Source: JANJUB01 sp964586225 (lineage in GTDB: Bacteria > Armatimonadota > Fimbriimonadia > Fimbriimonadales > Fimbriimonadaceae). Taken from it: a stretch of DNA of 64,000 bases. A program made the position numbers and the translations under genes. Below the pieces are notes generated by a model that saw only the letters and a program-made list of their open reading frames with translations, had not been told where the DNA came from and did no database searches. The stretch covers positions 1-64,000 of the forward strand of contig CAZPHD010000007.1 of NCBI GenBank assembly GCA_964586225.1, in the 5' to 3' direction. Below are positions 51,904 to 60,958 of this stretch, one piece after another (position 1 is the first letter of the stretch; each line of letters opens with the position of its first letter).

Positions 51904-54221
51904 CGCACGACCTCAAAGCGCACATAGTCGATCGAGATATCCGGGCGGATGGTGCTGCCGAGCGCCAGCCCATCAACGGTGAATCGCATGCGAACCGTCC
52001 CATCGGCGGCAACGTAGCGGTCGACATCTTGTGTCGTCGAAAGAACGAGTTCGCTGACGGATTGCGTCAAAGGTGCGGCCACCCGCGCCACCGTGCTCCA
52101 CGACCCCGAGACATGGTCGTAGAACTGCATTGCGAGCGTCCACGCACCGGCCGTGTTCGACTGACTTCGGATCCTTGCGCGTAGTGCACGCGGGTTCTCC
52201 ACGTCGATGGTCGTTCTCGCCTCCGCGATGATGGGAAACGCCTTGGAACTGAAGGTCAATATCGCGAGGCGTAGCCAGTCGTCATCGCGCGGCTTCACGA
52301 GCGACGCGAGGGTGCCGCTCACCACGAACGCCGGAGGCGTGGCGGAGAGGCTGGTTGCCGCGTACTCTTCCTGCACCGGGTTGTCAATAACGCCTTCGCG
52401 GGTGAACACCCGGCTCCCGTCGTTTGTGAACTCCATGCCGGGGGCGCCATTGTCAAGCGAGGCCAGAGTTGCGCCGGTGTTTGCGTTCAGAAAGCTCATG
52501 TAGGTGCCGCTGGACAGCAGAGTCGTGCCGTCGCGACTGACGGCCGCGAGCCACCCCGGAAAGGCGATCGTGTTGAACAAATTCCCCGTCGCCACCGAAA
52601 TCTCTTGGCACGTCATACCGTAACCCACATTGACGAACAACCGGTCGGTCGAGGCGACGTACATCGCTCTGATCGTTTCGGTGAAGTTCCACGTTTGGAT
52701 GGGTTGCCCCGTGGCGATGTTCCAGCGGATCACTTCCCGTCCGCTGTTCGACACCGTGATCAGCTCGTTGTTGCCCCGAAAGAAGCAACGTGAAACGGAG
52801 GCAGTATGACCGGTTAACGTTGCAATCAGCGCACCCGTCTCGGCATTCCAGACTTTCGCGGTCTTGTCAAATGAGGTTGTGGCGATCAGTGAACCATTGG
52901 GGCTATAGCGTAGATCGTTGACTTCGCCCGTATGAACGCCGGGCACACTGAGCACTAATGAGCCGGTCGTCACTTCAAAAATCTTAATAACATACATATA
53001 CGGCGTGTAATCGAAGTTTGCGACAGCCAGCATAGCCCCATCACTCGAGTAGTCGATTCCGTAGAGATCTTGAGCACTATTCACGTAATTAACCCCATTC
53101 AGCCAATGCCCAGTGTCCGATCGCCAAAGGTTGGCCTGTGCAAAATAGCGGTATGCGTTCATCTGGCCGGTAGCGTATTGAGAGTCATCTAACGGGGAAG
53201 CCCACCTCGTTACACGGCCGCGATTAGGCCCCATGCGCCCGACCTCGATCATGTCCGCACTCGAGTACAGCCGAATAGAATCGGAGTGAGCCAAAGCGAC
53301 CATGTCGCCTGTCGGGTGAGTTGCCATCGTGTCGGGCGGTGTATCGGGGAAAAAATCGTGAATCTTCTGCCAATCTGACGTTCGATAACCATATACGGGC
53401 CGTCGTAACGTAAACAGGACTTCGCCATCATTCGAGAACTGGGGGACTCCTGAACCTGTAGGCGCCGACGGAAGCGTAGCCAAATGCACAAGATTCTCGG
53501 TCGTGTAAGCCCGAACCTCGTTCAGATCACAACCAACAGCAACCTTGCTTCCATCGGGAGAAATGTCTACCAAGTATGGTCTCTTATCAATAAATCGCTG
53601 CCATTTTAGAGCTCGCGTCGTTAAATCGTAGATACGGACATATCCACCAGTGCTAGAGTGGAATGGAATGGCAACAGCATTTCCCTCTGCGGAAATATCC
53701 ATGTCCCATGCGGCTGATGGAAGAGGATCTGCCCTGACAAACTGACCAGCGTGGGGATCGACCTCATACAGATGAGCGTTTTGGTAGGTTGCAACCAATA
53801 GGTTGGGCTTTCCCGGCAAGAATCGCACACCCTGACCGTATGTGCCAAGAGGCAGGTTGCAGAGTTGTGCCCCGGTCTCAACGTTCCAAACAAAGAGTCT
53901 GTGATTTTGTGTTGCTCCGGCGATCAGTGTCCCATCATCTGATACTGCGACTCGTTGGATACCCGAACCGGCCCTGTAGCGCCTTGTGATCTCTCCCGTG
54001 GCTAGATTCCATCGGCGCACTTGACCGTCCCAACCGGCTGTAAACAGATGCTCACCGTCCGGCGCATAAACAATCGACCAGGTCGTACCTTCATGCGTGT
54101 GCAACTGCCAAATCCAATCCGGCATCGCCTGCGCGGCGGAACACGCAGATCCCACAGCCGCCGCCACCGCAAAGACCAAACCCCGCAGGAAGCTGCGGGC
54201 AGAACGAGTCAGGCCATTCAT
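51900..54221 (-). CDS. Exported WD40-repeat protein, 773 aa
   Basis: A signal peptide (SFLRGLVFAVAAAVGSACSA) is followed by about 12 WD40-like blades (VRRWNLATGEITRRY, VWNVETGAQLC, VWNAETGALIATLTGH, VIRWNIATG) forming one or two propellers, and a non-repeat C-terminal module of about 150 residues (GAWTLAMQFYDHVSGSWSTV, DISIDYVRFEVV), resembling a carbohydrate- or Ig-like beta domain. The exported location, rare for WD40 proteins, is visible directly. Function unknown. The upstream start at 54239 would add six residues before the signal. Confidence 0.86.
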   Translation of the reverse strand: MNGLTRSARSFLRGLVFAVAAAVGSACSAAQAMPDWIWQLHTHEGTTWSIVYAPDGEHLFTAGWDGQVRRWNLATGEITRRYRAGSGIQRVAVSDDGTLIAGATQNHRLFVWNVETGAQLCNLPLGTYGQGVRFLPGKPNLLVATYQNAHLYEVDPHAGQFVRADPLPSAAWDMDISAEGNAVAIPFHSSTGGYVRIYDLTTRALKWQRFIDKRPYLVDISPDGSKVAVGCDLNEVRAYTTENLVHLATLPSAPTGSGVPQFSNDGEVLFTLRRPVYGYRTSDWQKIHDFFPDTPPDTMATHPTGDMVALAHSDSIRLYSSADMIEVGRMGPNRGRVTRWASPLDDSQYATGQMNAYRYFAQANLWRSDTGHWLNGVNYVNSAQDLYGIDYSSDGAMLAVANFDYTPYMYVIKIFEVTTGSLVLSVPGVHTGEVNDLRYSPNGSLIATTSFDKTAKVWNAETGALIATLTGHTASVSRCFFRGNNELITVSNSGREVIRWNIATGQPIQTWNFTETIRAMYVASTDRLFVNVGYGMTCQEISVATGNLFNTIAFPGWLAAVSRDGTTLLSSGTYMSFLNANTGATLASLDNGAPGMEFTNDGSRVFTREGVIDNPVQEEYAATSLSATPPAFVVSGTLASLVKPRDDDWLRLAILTFSSKAFPIIAEARTTIDVENPRALRARIRSQSNTAGAWTLAMQFYDHVSGSWSTVARVAAPLTQSVSELVLSTTQDVDRYVAADGTVRMRFTVDGLALGSTIRPDISIDYVRFEVVR

Positions 54222-54275
54222 ATGACCCCATTTTAACAACTCGCACCCGAAGGTACGTACAAGAAATGCGAAAAA

Positions 54276-54668
54276 TCAGCCGGCCAAGGCCGCGATCGCA
54301 CGCTCAAGCCGTGGCTTCGCATCCAAAGCCACTTCAGTCAAAGCCTCATGCGCAGGCGCCGCCGAGAGCATCGCGTCCGGATTTACGGCCATCACGCGGA
54401 TCCCGCCCTCAACTTGCTCAACCGTCACGTTGCACGGCAGCAGCAACCCTACCTCCGGCAAAGCCTCAATCGCCTTCTTCGCCAGCATGGGATTGCATGC
54501 CCCCAGAATCGTGTAGGGCCGAAACTCAACATCCAGCTTCTTGCGGAGCGTCTCCCGCACGTCAATCTCGCTGACGATCCCGAACCCCTCGGCCGCCAGA
54601 GCCTCCCGAACCCGCTCCAGAGCAACGTCGAAAGGCCCGGCAATCACGCAACCAAAGCCCAGGCTCAC
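54276..54668 (-). CDS. DUF302 family protein, 130 aa
   Basis: The core FDVALERVREALAAEGFGIVSEIDVRETLRKKLDVEFRPYTILGACNPMLAKKAIEALPEVGLLLPCNVTVEQVEGGIRVMAVNPDAM is a clear DUF302 domain. Function unknown; some members are associated with thiol or cofactor metabolism. The GTG at 54668 overlaps the stop of the GlmL-like gene as GTGA, so the two proteins are made together in a fixed ratio. No signal peptide. Confidence 0.85.
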   Translation of the reverse strand: MSLGFGCVIAGPFDVALERVREALAAEGFGIVSEIDVRETLRKKLDVEFRPYTILGACNPMLAKKAIEALPEVGLLLPCNVTVEQVEGGIRVMAVNPDAMLSAAPAHEALTEVALDAKPRLERAIAALAG

Positions 54669-56530
54669 GGGAGCGGCAGCCCCATCGCCGACAGCCACTC
54701 GCGATGCTTGGCCACCCGCGTCGCCACATCAGAAGCCAGATTGAACGGTCGGCCGCGCGCATCAATGATGATGCCCACCATGCCGCCCTCAAGCTTCTTG
54801 GTGATCGGCTTACCCTTGCCCGCGCCAAGATCAAAGCTCTTGCCCGGCTCAAGCGTCACGTCCTTGAACTCGCCTTTGCCGCACGGAATGACCTTGATCG
54901 CGCCATAAGGCACGGCCTCGTTCACGCCGCTGCCGCTGACCGTCACCGCAGTCTCACCCGGCTTGCCGTTGCCGATCGGTGAAACACAGTCGCCGATCTT
55001 GACGATACAGTCGTACTCGAACACCTGTTTAGCCGCCTCATAGAAGTGCTGCGAGAGCACGCCCAGGTGCGGCGTCATGAAGATCGAGTCGACGGTCAGC
55101 ATCGTCACGCCTTCCGGCTGATAAGCATCCATCATCATCAGCGCCGATTGAGCGCGTTGCGGAGCGTGGGAAAGCACCCCGCCCGATCCGATGATGAGAT
55201 CGAGTTCCATCATCTTGATGAGCGACTCGTTGCTTGAGGTCTGGTCGAAGATCTGACCCACGTCGCGCTGCTGCTGAACGCCCGCGAGGCCGCGAGCCAG
55301 CGTCTTGTGATGCTCGAAGGCGAGCCTCAGCGCCTCGCGCGCCACCGCGTGCTCAATCAGCAGGTCCTCATAGGTGTGCGGAATCGTCGTCGGGCGGATC
55401 ATCTTGTTCCGCAGTCGATTGCGCACTTCCGCGGGGTCGATCTCGAACGGCAGCCAGCGGGCGATGTTGTCGATTCCCGCTTCCTTGAGCACGTTACAGA
55501 TCGAGTAGCTCATGCCGAGGTTGGCCGAGACCGTGCGATTGTAAATGCGCTCGCTCTCGCTCTTGAACACCGAGAACACGTCCGTCGTCGCGCCGCCAAT
55601 GTCCACACCGAGCAAGTTGATCTTCTCGTTTTCGGCGTACTCCTTCAGGAGCTTGCCTACCGCGTTTGGCGTGGCCATGATCTCTTCGCTCGTCCATTCG
55701 AGGAGCTTGGAGTAGCCAGGCGCCTGCTGCATAACGTGCTCGAGGAACATCTCGTGAATCTCCTCGCGGGCCGGGCCGAGAACCTCGCGGTCCAGCGTCG
55801 GGCGAAGGTTGTCCACCGGCTTGAACTCGATCGTTTCGCCGAGGACCTGATCCACCTTGCCCCGCGCATCCTTGTTGCCCGCATAGATCACCGGCAACTT
55901 CATGTCGCCAAATCGGGGCTTCGGGTCGGCACGGCGCACGACTTCCGCCATCTCGATCAGGTGCGACTCGGTGCCGCCATCCGTGCCGCCCGACATGAGA
56001 ATGATGTCCGGGCGAAGCTGGCGCAGCCGCTCGACTTTCTGATAGTCCTTGCGCCCGTCATCAACGGCGAGGGTGTCCATGAGGATCGCGCCCGCACCCA
56101 GCGCCGCGCGCTCGGCCGATTCCGCCGACATCGTCTTCACAACGCCCGCGACCATCATCTGCAAACCGCCACCCGCCGAGCTCGTCGAGACGTAGATGTC
56201 CGAGGCATCGTTCGGCGTGGTCCGCTCATCGTTCTTAACGCCTTCCTTCTCCAGCCGCCAAACGCGCCCATCCTTGAGCAGATTTCTCCGCCCAGAGACA
56301 AAGCCCTCACGCTCTACCGCAGGATCAAGCTGCTCGGTAACTTCTTCGAGCTCGGTGATCGCGTTGATCACGCCGATGGTCACATCCTCGAAGGGCCGCT
56401 CAACGGTCGTGGGAGCTTCGCCGCGAGCAACTAGGCGGTACTGCCCCTGCGGGTTCCGCTCGATGAGAATGGACTTGGTCGTCGTTGACCCACAGTCGGT
56501 GGCCACAATGCGCAGATAGTCTTTCGACAT
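54665..56530 (-). CDS. GlmL/MutL-type ATPase (glutamate mutase-associated ASKHA protein)
   Basis: 621 residues. The N-terminal ASKHA phosphate motif is VATDCGSTTTKS (residues 9-20); a second site is LLGVDIGGATTDVFSV near residue 330, and the segment VQQQRDVGQIFDQTSSNESLIKMMELDLIIGSGGVLSHAPQ is typical of the family. GlmL/MutL proteins reactivate B12-dependent aminomutases such as glutamate, ornithine or lysine mutase; none lies in this window. Co-translated with DUF302. Divergent from the S10 peptidase gene with 38 bp between starts. Confidence 0.88.
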   Translation of the reverse strand: MSKDYLRIVATDCGSTTTKSILIERNPQGQYRLVARGEAPTTVERPFEDVTIGVINAITELEEVTEQLDPAVEREGFVSGRRNLLKDGRVWRLEKEGVKNDERTTPNDASDIYVSTSSAGGGLQMMVAGVVKTMSAESAERAALGAGAILMDTLAVDDGRKDYQKVERLRQLRPDIILMSGGTDGGTESHLIEMAEVVRRADPKPRFGDMKLPVIYAGNKDARGKVDQVLGETIEFKPVDNLRPTLDREVLGPAREEIHEMFLEHVMQQAPGYSKLLEWTSEEIMATPNAVGKLLKEYAENEKINLLGVDIGGATTDVFSVFKSESERIYNRTVSANLGMSYSICNVLKEAGIDNIARWLPFEIDPAEVRNRLRNKMIRPTTIPHTYEDLLIEHAVAREALRLAFEHHKTLARGLAGVQQQRDVGQIFDQTSSNESLIKMMELDLIIGSGGVLSHAPQRAQSALMMMDAYQPEGVTMLTVDSIFMTPHLGVLSQHFYEAAKQVFEYDCIVKIGDCVSPIGNGKPGETAVTVSGSGVNEAVPYGAIKVIPCGKGEFKDVTLEPGKSFDLGAGKGKPITKKLEGGMVGIIIDARGRPFNLASDVATRVAKHREWLSAMGLPLP

Positions 56531-56568
56531 ATCTGGTCATTATGATCAATCCGGGGTAAGTTCGACGC

Positions 56569-57999
56569 ATGGCAGAAGAAGCTCCCAAACCCGCCGAGAT
56601 TCCGGCCGAGTTCACCGCCGCCCCGATTGTCACCGAACACAAGAGCGGCAAGCTCGAATACACCGTCACCACGGGCATGCTCCCGATCAAGAACAAGACC
56701 GGCGAAGTTGAGGCGGGCATGTTCTTCATGGCGTACACCAAGAAGGGCGTCGAGCCCGGCACGCGCCCGCTGATGTTCTCCTTCAATGGCGGCCCCGGCT
56801 CGTCGTCGGTGTGGCTCCACTTGGGCGCGCTGGGTCCGAAGCGCGTCCCCATGATGAAGGAGGGCCACCTGCCGCCTGCTCCCTACCGCCTCGAAGACAA
56901 CCCCCACACGTGGCTCCACGACACCGACATCGTGTTCATCGACCCCGTCGGAACCGGCTACAGCCGCCCCGCGAAGCCCGAGCTGGGTGAGAAGTTCTGG
57001 AGCCTCAAGGGCGACATCGAATCCGTCGGCGAGTTCATCCGGCTGTATCTCTCGCGCTACCAGCGCTGGTCGTCGCCGCTCTATCTCGTCGGCGAAAGCT
57101 ACGGGACCACCCGGGCCGCAGGACTATCGGGACACCTCATTGAGCACGGCATCGCCTTCAATGGCATCTTGCTCGTGTCGAGCATCCTCAACTTCCAAAC
57201 CGCCGACTTCACCCCCGGCAACGATGCGCCGTACGTCCTGTTCTTGCCGACCTACGCGGCAACCGCCCACTACCACGGCCTCGCGGGCAAACGGCGCGCC
57301 CTCCGAGGATTCCTTTCCGAAGTCGAGCGGTTCTCCGCAACCGAGTACACCCTCGCCCTGCAGAAGGGCGACTCGCTTCCCGCGCCCGAGCGCCGACGCA
57401 TTATCCAAAAGCTCGCCACGTTCACCGGCCTGCGACCTGAGTACATCGATCAAGCCGACCTGCGCATCAACATCCACCAGTTCTGCAAAGAACTGCTGCG
57501 CGCCAAGAAGCAAACCGTCGGCCGCCTCGACTCGCGATTCACCGGTCTCGACCGCCTCGCCATCGGCCAGAGCCCCGACTACGACCCCAGCATGACCGCC
57601 ATCCGCCCGCCCTATACCGCGATGCTGAATGACTACGTCAGCCGCGAACTTGGCTACCAGACCGACACGCCGTACTATATCCTCGGCGGCGAGGAGAAGC
57701 TCTGGGAGCGATGGGACTGGGGCTCGGCTCGCAAAGGCCACCCCGACACCAGCGAATCGCTCCGCTCGGCGATGGCGAAGAACCCCTACATGAAGGTGTT
57801 TGTGGCGTCGGGATTCTATGACCTCGCGACGCCGTACTTCGCGACGTACTACACCCTCGATCACATGGGCCTGACCACCGAGCAGCGCCGCCAAGTCGTC
57901 TGTGAGGAGTATGCCGCCGGGCACATGATGTACATCCACGAGGACATGCTGAAGAAGCTCCACCAGGACGTCACCGCCTTCCTCGCCACCACCCGATGA
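56569..57999 (+). CDS. Serine carboxypeptidase, S10 family
   Basis: 476 residues. The triad is visible in order: GESYGTTRAAGL (Ser), SGFYDLATPYF (Asp) and AGHMMYIHEDM (His); the oxyanion-region FNGGPGSSSVWLHLGALGP is the most diagnostic motif of the family. It lacks an obvious signal peptide, so it may be cytoplasmic, unusual for S10. The stop overlaps pxpB's start (ATGA). Confidence 0.92.
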   Translation: MAEEAPKPAEIPAEFTAAPIVTEHKSGKLEYTVTTGMLPIKNKTGEVEAGMFFMAYTKKGVEPGTRPLMFSFNGGPGSSSVWLHLGALGPKRVPMMKEGHLPPAPYRLEDNPHTWLHDTDIVFIDPVGTGYSRPAKPELGEKFWSLKGDIESVGEFIRLYLSRYQRWSSPLYLVGESYGTTRAAGLSGHLIEHGIAFNGILLVSSILNFQTADFTPGNDAPYVLFLPTYAATAHYHGLAGKRRALRGFLSEVERFSATEYTLALQKGDSLPAPERRRIIQKLATFTGLRPEYIDQADLRINIHQFCKELLRAKKQTVGRLDSRFTGLDRLAIGQSPDYDPSMTAIRPPYTAMLNDYVSRELGYQTDTPYYILGGEEKLWERWDWGSARKGHPDTSESLRSAMAKNPYMKVFVASGFYDLATPYFATYYTLDHMGLTTEQRRQVVCEEYAAGHMMYIHEDMLKKLHQDVTAFLATTR

Positions 58000-58580
58000 C
58001 GATCGAGCCCCTCGGCGACCGCGCCTATATCGTTCGGAGCCTCTCGGCTCCAGCGTGGCAGGTCGCCGAGGCTTGGCGTCAGGCTCGGCTGACGGGCGTC
58101 AGCGAGGTCGTCGCCGCCTACGATACCGTCGTCCTCTATACGGAGCCTGGGTTTGACCCGAGCGTGCTTCGGGAGGGCGTTGCTCCGTCAACGCCACCAA
58201 CACCCCTCGTCGAAATCCCCGTCCGCTACGATGGCCCCGACCTCGATGAGGTTGCCGAGCGACTCGGATGGACCACCAGCCAAGTCATCGAAGCCCATAC
58301 CTCCGCAATCTACACCTGCTACGCCATCGGCTTCTGCCCCGGATTCCCCTACCTCGGCTACATCGAAGGGCCCCTCGGCACCCTTGGACGCCGAGCCGAG
58401 CCCCGCGTGCGCGTCGCCCCCGGATCGGTGGCCATCGCGGGCCGTCAAACCGGCATCTATCCGCTCGAACGCCCCGGCGGATGGTGGCTCCTGGGCACGA
58501 CCGACCACCGCATCGTTGACCTGAGCGAGGCCTTCTTTGCTTTCCAACCGGGAGATCGCGTGCGCTTCGTCGCGACCTGA
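57996..58580 (+). CDS. pxpB: 5-oxoprolinase subunit B (KipI-like)
   Basis: 194 residues. The carboxylase-like cyclophilin-type fold with IEPLGDRAYIVRS, VPVRYDGPDLDEVAERLG, YTCYAIGFCPGFPYLGYI, RVRVAPGSVAIAGRQTGIYPLERPGGWWLLG and the C-terminal FQPGDRVRF. PxpB normally acts with PxpA and PxpC to open 5-oxoproline; neither is here. Coupled to the peptidase, whose product may include pyroglutamyl residues; this is an inference. Confidence 0.9.
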   Translation: MTIEPLGDRAYIVRSLSAPAWQVAEAWRQARLTGVSEVVAAYDTVVLYTEPGFDPSVLREGVAPSTPPTPLVEIPVRYDGPDLDEVAERLGWTTSQVIEAHTSAIYTCYAIGFCPGFPYLGYIEGPLGTLGRRAEPRVRVAPGSVAIAGRQTGIYPLERPGGWWLLGTTDHRIVDLSEAFFAFQPGDRVRFVAT

Positions 58581-58596
58581 TGCCAACATCTCAGTC

Positions 58597-59547
58597 ATGT
58601 CCTTCCCCTGGGAACCTCGACCCACGAACCTGCAAGTCCCGGTCTGGCGATACTCCGCCAACCCGATCATTCAGCGCGATGCCCTCCCGGCCAGCAACTC
58701 CATCTTCAACTCCGCCGCCGTCAAGTTCGGCGATGGCTACGCGGGCGTGTTCCGATGCGACAACCAGCACCGCGAGATGCGGCTCCATGCCGGATTTAGC
58801 CCCGATGGCCTGAACTGGAGCATCGAGCCCGAGCCCATCGTCTGGAACATCCCCGACCCCGAGGTCTTAGCCCCCGAATACGGCTATGACCCGCGCGTCG
58901 TGTGGATTGAGGATCGCTACTATGTGACCTGGTGCAACGGCTTCCACGGCCCCACCATCGGCCTCGGCTACACCCATGACTTCCGCGAGTTCACGATGGT
59001 TGAGAATGCCCTGTTGCCCTACAACCGAAACGGCGTACTCTTCCCGCGCCGGGTGAACGGGCGCTACCTCATGCTCAGCCGTCCCAGCGACCGCGGTCAC
59101 ACCCCCTTCGGCGACATCTTCCTTTCGCAGAGCGAAGACTTGATCCACTGGGGCCGACACCGATTCGTGATGCAGCCGGTCGAGCCTTGGGAGTTGACCA
59201 AGATCGGCGCCGGGCCGGTCCCGATCGAGACGCCCGAGGGCTGGCTACTGATCTATCACGGCGTGCTCACCAGTTGTAGCGGCTACGTGTATCACTGGGG
59301 AGCGGCACTGTTAGATCTGGACCAACCTTGGCGGGTGATCGCCCGCGGTCGACCGTATCTGATGTCGCCGCAACGACTCTATGAGCAGGCAGGCGACGTG
59401 CCGAATGTGGTGTTCCCCTGTGCGGCGCTCCATGATGAGGCGACGGGACGACTGGCGATCTACTACGGCGGCGCGGATACGGTGACGTGCGTGGCGTTTG
59501 CGCAAGTGGACGAGTTGGTGGACTGGGTGAAGTCGCACTCGGCATAG
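58597..59547 (+). CDS. GH130-type glycoside phosphorylase/hydrolase
   Basis: 316 residues forming a five-bladed propeller of the GH130/GH43-related kind. Characteristic are NPIIQRDALPASNSIFNSAAVKF, YAGVFRCDNQHREMRLHAGFS, PEYGYDPRVVWIEDRYYVTWCNGFHGPTIGLGYT, NRNGVLFPRRVNGRYLMLSRPSD and CAALHDEATGRLAIYYGGADTVTCVAF, matching beta-mannoside phosphorylases, with the catalytic Asp in DPRVVWI. Expected substrates are beta-1,4-mannosides with phosphate. Start at the ATG 58597. Lies 17 bp after pxpB. Confidence 0.88.
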   Translation: MSFPWEPRPTNLQVPVWRYSANPIIQRDALPASNSIFNSAAVKFGDGYAGVFRCDNQHREMRLHAGFSPDGLNWSIEPEPIVWNIPDPEVLAPEYGYDPRVVWIEDRYYVTWCNGFHGPTIGLGYTHDFREFTMVENALLPYNRNGVLFPRRVNGRYLMLSRPSDRGHTPFGDIFLSQSEDLIHWGRHRFVMQPVEPWELTKIGAGPVPIETPEGWLLIYHGVLTSCSGYVYHWGAALLDLDQPWRVIARGRPYLMSPQRLYEQAGDVPNVVFPCAALHDEATGRLAIYYGGADTVTCVAFAQVDELVDWVKSHSA

Positions 59548-60005
59548 CTTCCGTCTTGGAGCGCTTCGGGAAAAGGGGAAGTCCTGATCGAGTCACCCTG
59601 CAGGCGGTCAGAAAAGTATTAAAAGTTTAGAGAAGTCCTTTAAAACCGCCTCGAAGGGCGTTGCAGGCGCCATGAACGGCGATAAATCTCAGATTCAACG
59701 CCACTATTTGCACTTTCATCTCGATTCTTTGCACTTTCAAATGCTTTCTTGACACTTGCATCTCGCTTCTTGGCCCATTTGGATGATTTCTTGGCCACTA
59801 TGGATGGCTTCCGTCTACTTATAGATGCCTTCCGGCAACTTATGCATGGCTTCCGGCCAGTTTCGCGGGTTGGTTTCTGGCCGCGTAGGGCGTTCGCCAG
59901 TCCACGGCTCCCCCTCAAATCAGATTTGCGGGCAGTCTCCGAGCAGTTGCGGGCTCACACGCAACTCGCGCGGCTCCGACTTCAAACTCCAAGTAACATC
60001 TCCTC
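59548..60005. other. Intergenic region with degenerate tandem repeats
   Basis: 458 bp without a convincing gene. From 59689 to 59877 it is a degenerate 21-bp tandem repeat (separate entry). 59625-59650 has an AT-rich stretch with TTAAAA and TTTAAAA; the rest is unremarkable. Confidence 0.6.
59689..59877. repeat. Degenerate 21-bp tandem repeat, nine units
   Basis: Nine units of exactly 21 bp; most share CACTTT-like or ACTTAT-like starts and end in TTCTTG or TTCCGG. Units 1-8 begin at 59710, 59731, 59752, 59773, 59794, 59815, 59836 and 59857; an older one starts at 59689. Translated on either strand it gives a 7-residue pattern: A-K-K-x-x-x-S on the minus strand and F-x-x-L-x-D-x on the plus strand. 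Confidence 0.75.
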
Positions 60006-60704
60006 ATGCTGCCGCGCCTATTGAAGCTCACGAGCACCCACTCCTTTGAAGAGCAGGATGGTAGCGTGCGGGTTCGGGGTATCGAACAGGATCGTGCAGA
60101 CGTGATCCTCTACCTGGAGATCATTGAAGGCAACCAGTCCACTCCGGTCGAAGTCCGAGCCGAAGCCGTTCGCGCGCACCGTGTCATCACGCCAGACGCC
60201 GGTGATGTGACGCTCACCTCTGACCATCCGGTTCTCTGGCCCTATGCCCACGCATCGAGCGAACTGTACTTCCGAGGCAAGCCCGATGACGTCATGTCTG
60301 TGGTAGGGGCGCTCGTGGTCGCTCATGCCCAACTCGTGGGGTCTTGGTTACCTACAAGGGGCTGGTTCTCGGCCAACGACCGTCTCCAGAACCCAACGAC
60401 TCTGGCCGAAGTGCTCCAGGGTGGGCACGGTCTGCTGTCGTCCGGTCCGGTGATCCTGCTCGACGCTTATGCCCGAGTGCTGGATGATTACGGCATCGAA
60501 CACTCGAGGCTCGAGACCAAGGCACCTTCTTGGTGGGATGGTGAGACTTGGCGGCCGGAAACCGAGAAGTTGCACGCGCTTATCATCGGCGAGTCCTACG
60601 TGATCGCACCGAGGTTTACTGAAGACTACAAACCAGGAGGACTCCAGAAACTATGGGATGGGCTACGCACTACATTGCCAAGCTCGAAGCGGGAGAGACG
60701 GTAG
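60006..60704 (+). CDS. Hypothetical protein, 232 aa
   Basis: No family recognised. Soluble, with DRADVILYLEIIEGNQSTPVEV, a predicted beta-rich N-terminal half and a helical second half (GPVILLDAYARVLDDYGIEHSR, WDGETWRPETEKLHALIIGES). The ATG at 60006 lacks a strong ribosome binding site. It overlaps the S24-like gene by 52 bp and is the first gene of a four-gene overlapping cassette. Confidence 0.65.
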   Translation: MLPRLLKLTSTHSFEEQDGSVRVRGIEQDRADVILYLEIIEGNQSTPVEVRAEAVRAHRVITPDAGDVTLTSDHPVLWPYAHASSELYFRGKPDDVMSVVGALVVAHAQLVGSWLPTRGWFSANDRLQNPTTLAEVLQGGHGLLSSGPVILLDAYARVLDDYGIEHSRLETKAPSWWDGETWRPETEKLHALIIGESYVIAPRFTEDYKPGGLQKLWDGLRTTLPSSKRERR

Positions 60705-60958
60705 CGTTTCGCCCGCGCGGAAACTCGATGGTCGGCAAAGTCGATTCCGGGCAGCTGTGTACGGTCGAGCCGATTGTGGATCACTCCACGCTCGAAGTCG
60801 GGGACATCGTCCTGTGTAAGGTTGGCGGGTATCAATATTTGCACTTGATCAAGGCGATCCAAGGCGATCGCTTCCAGATTGGGAATAATCGTGGACGGAT
60901 CAACGGCTGGATCGGGGCGAACCGAATCTATGGAAAGTGCGTGAAGGTGGAGTCATGA
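60653..60958 (+). CDS. S24/LexA-like peptidase-fold protein, 101 aa
   Basis: FRPRGNSMVGKVDSGQLCTVEPI is the catalytic-Ser segment of S24/S26 peptidases (Ser in NSM), LEVGDIVLCKVGGYQYLHLIKAIQGDRFQIGNNRGRINGW the following strand and Lys-containing loop (Lys in LIKAI). There is no HTH, so it is not a normal LexA/CI repressor; similar stand-alone proteins occur near phage and defence genes. Overlaps both neighbours (52 bp upstream, 4 bp downstream). Confidence 0.78.
   Translation: MGWATHYIAKLEAGETVAFRPRGNSMVGKVDSGQLCTVEPIVDHSTLEVGDIVLCKVGGYQYLHLIKAIQGDRFQIGNNRGRINGWIGANRIYGKCVKVES

Noticed and set aside
55307..56434. Long plus-strand reading frame opposite the GlmL-like gene
   Set aside because: Its codons mirror the GC-rich third positions of the real gene; no domain is visible.
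59640..59918. Lys/Ser-rich protein encoded by the 21-bp repeats
   Set aside because: There is no ribosome binding site and the pattern follows from the DNA repeat; kept as a repeat instead.
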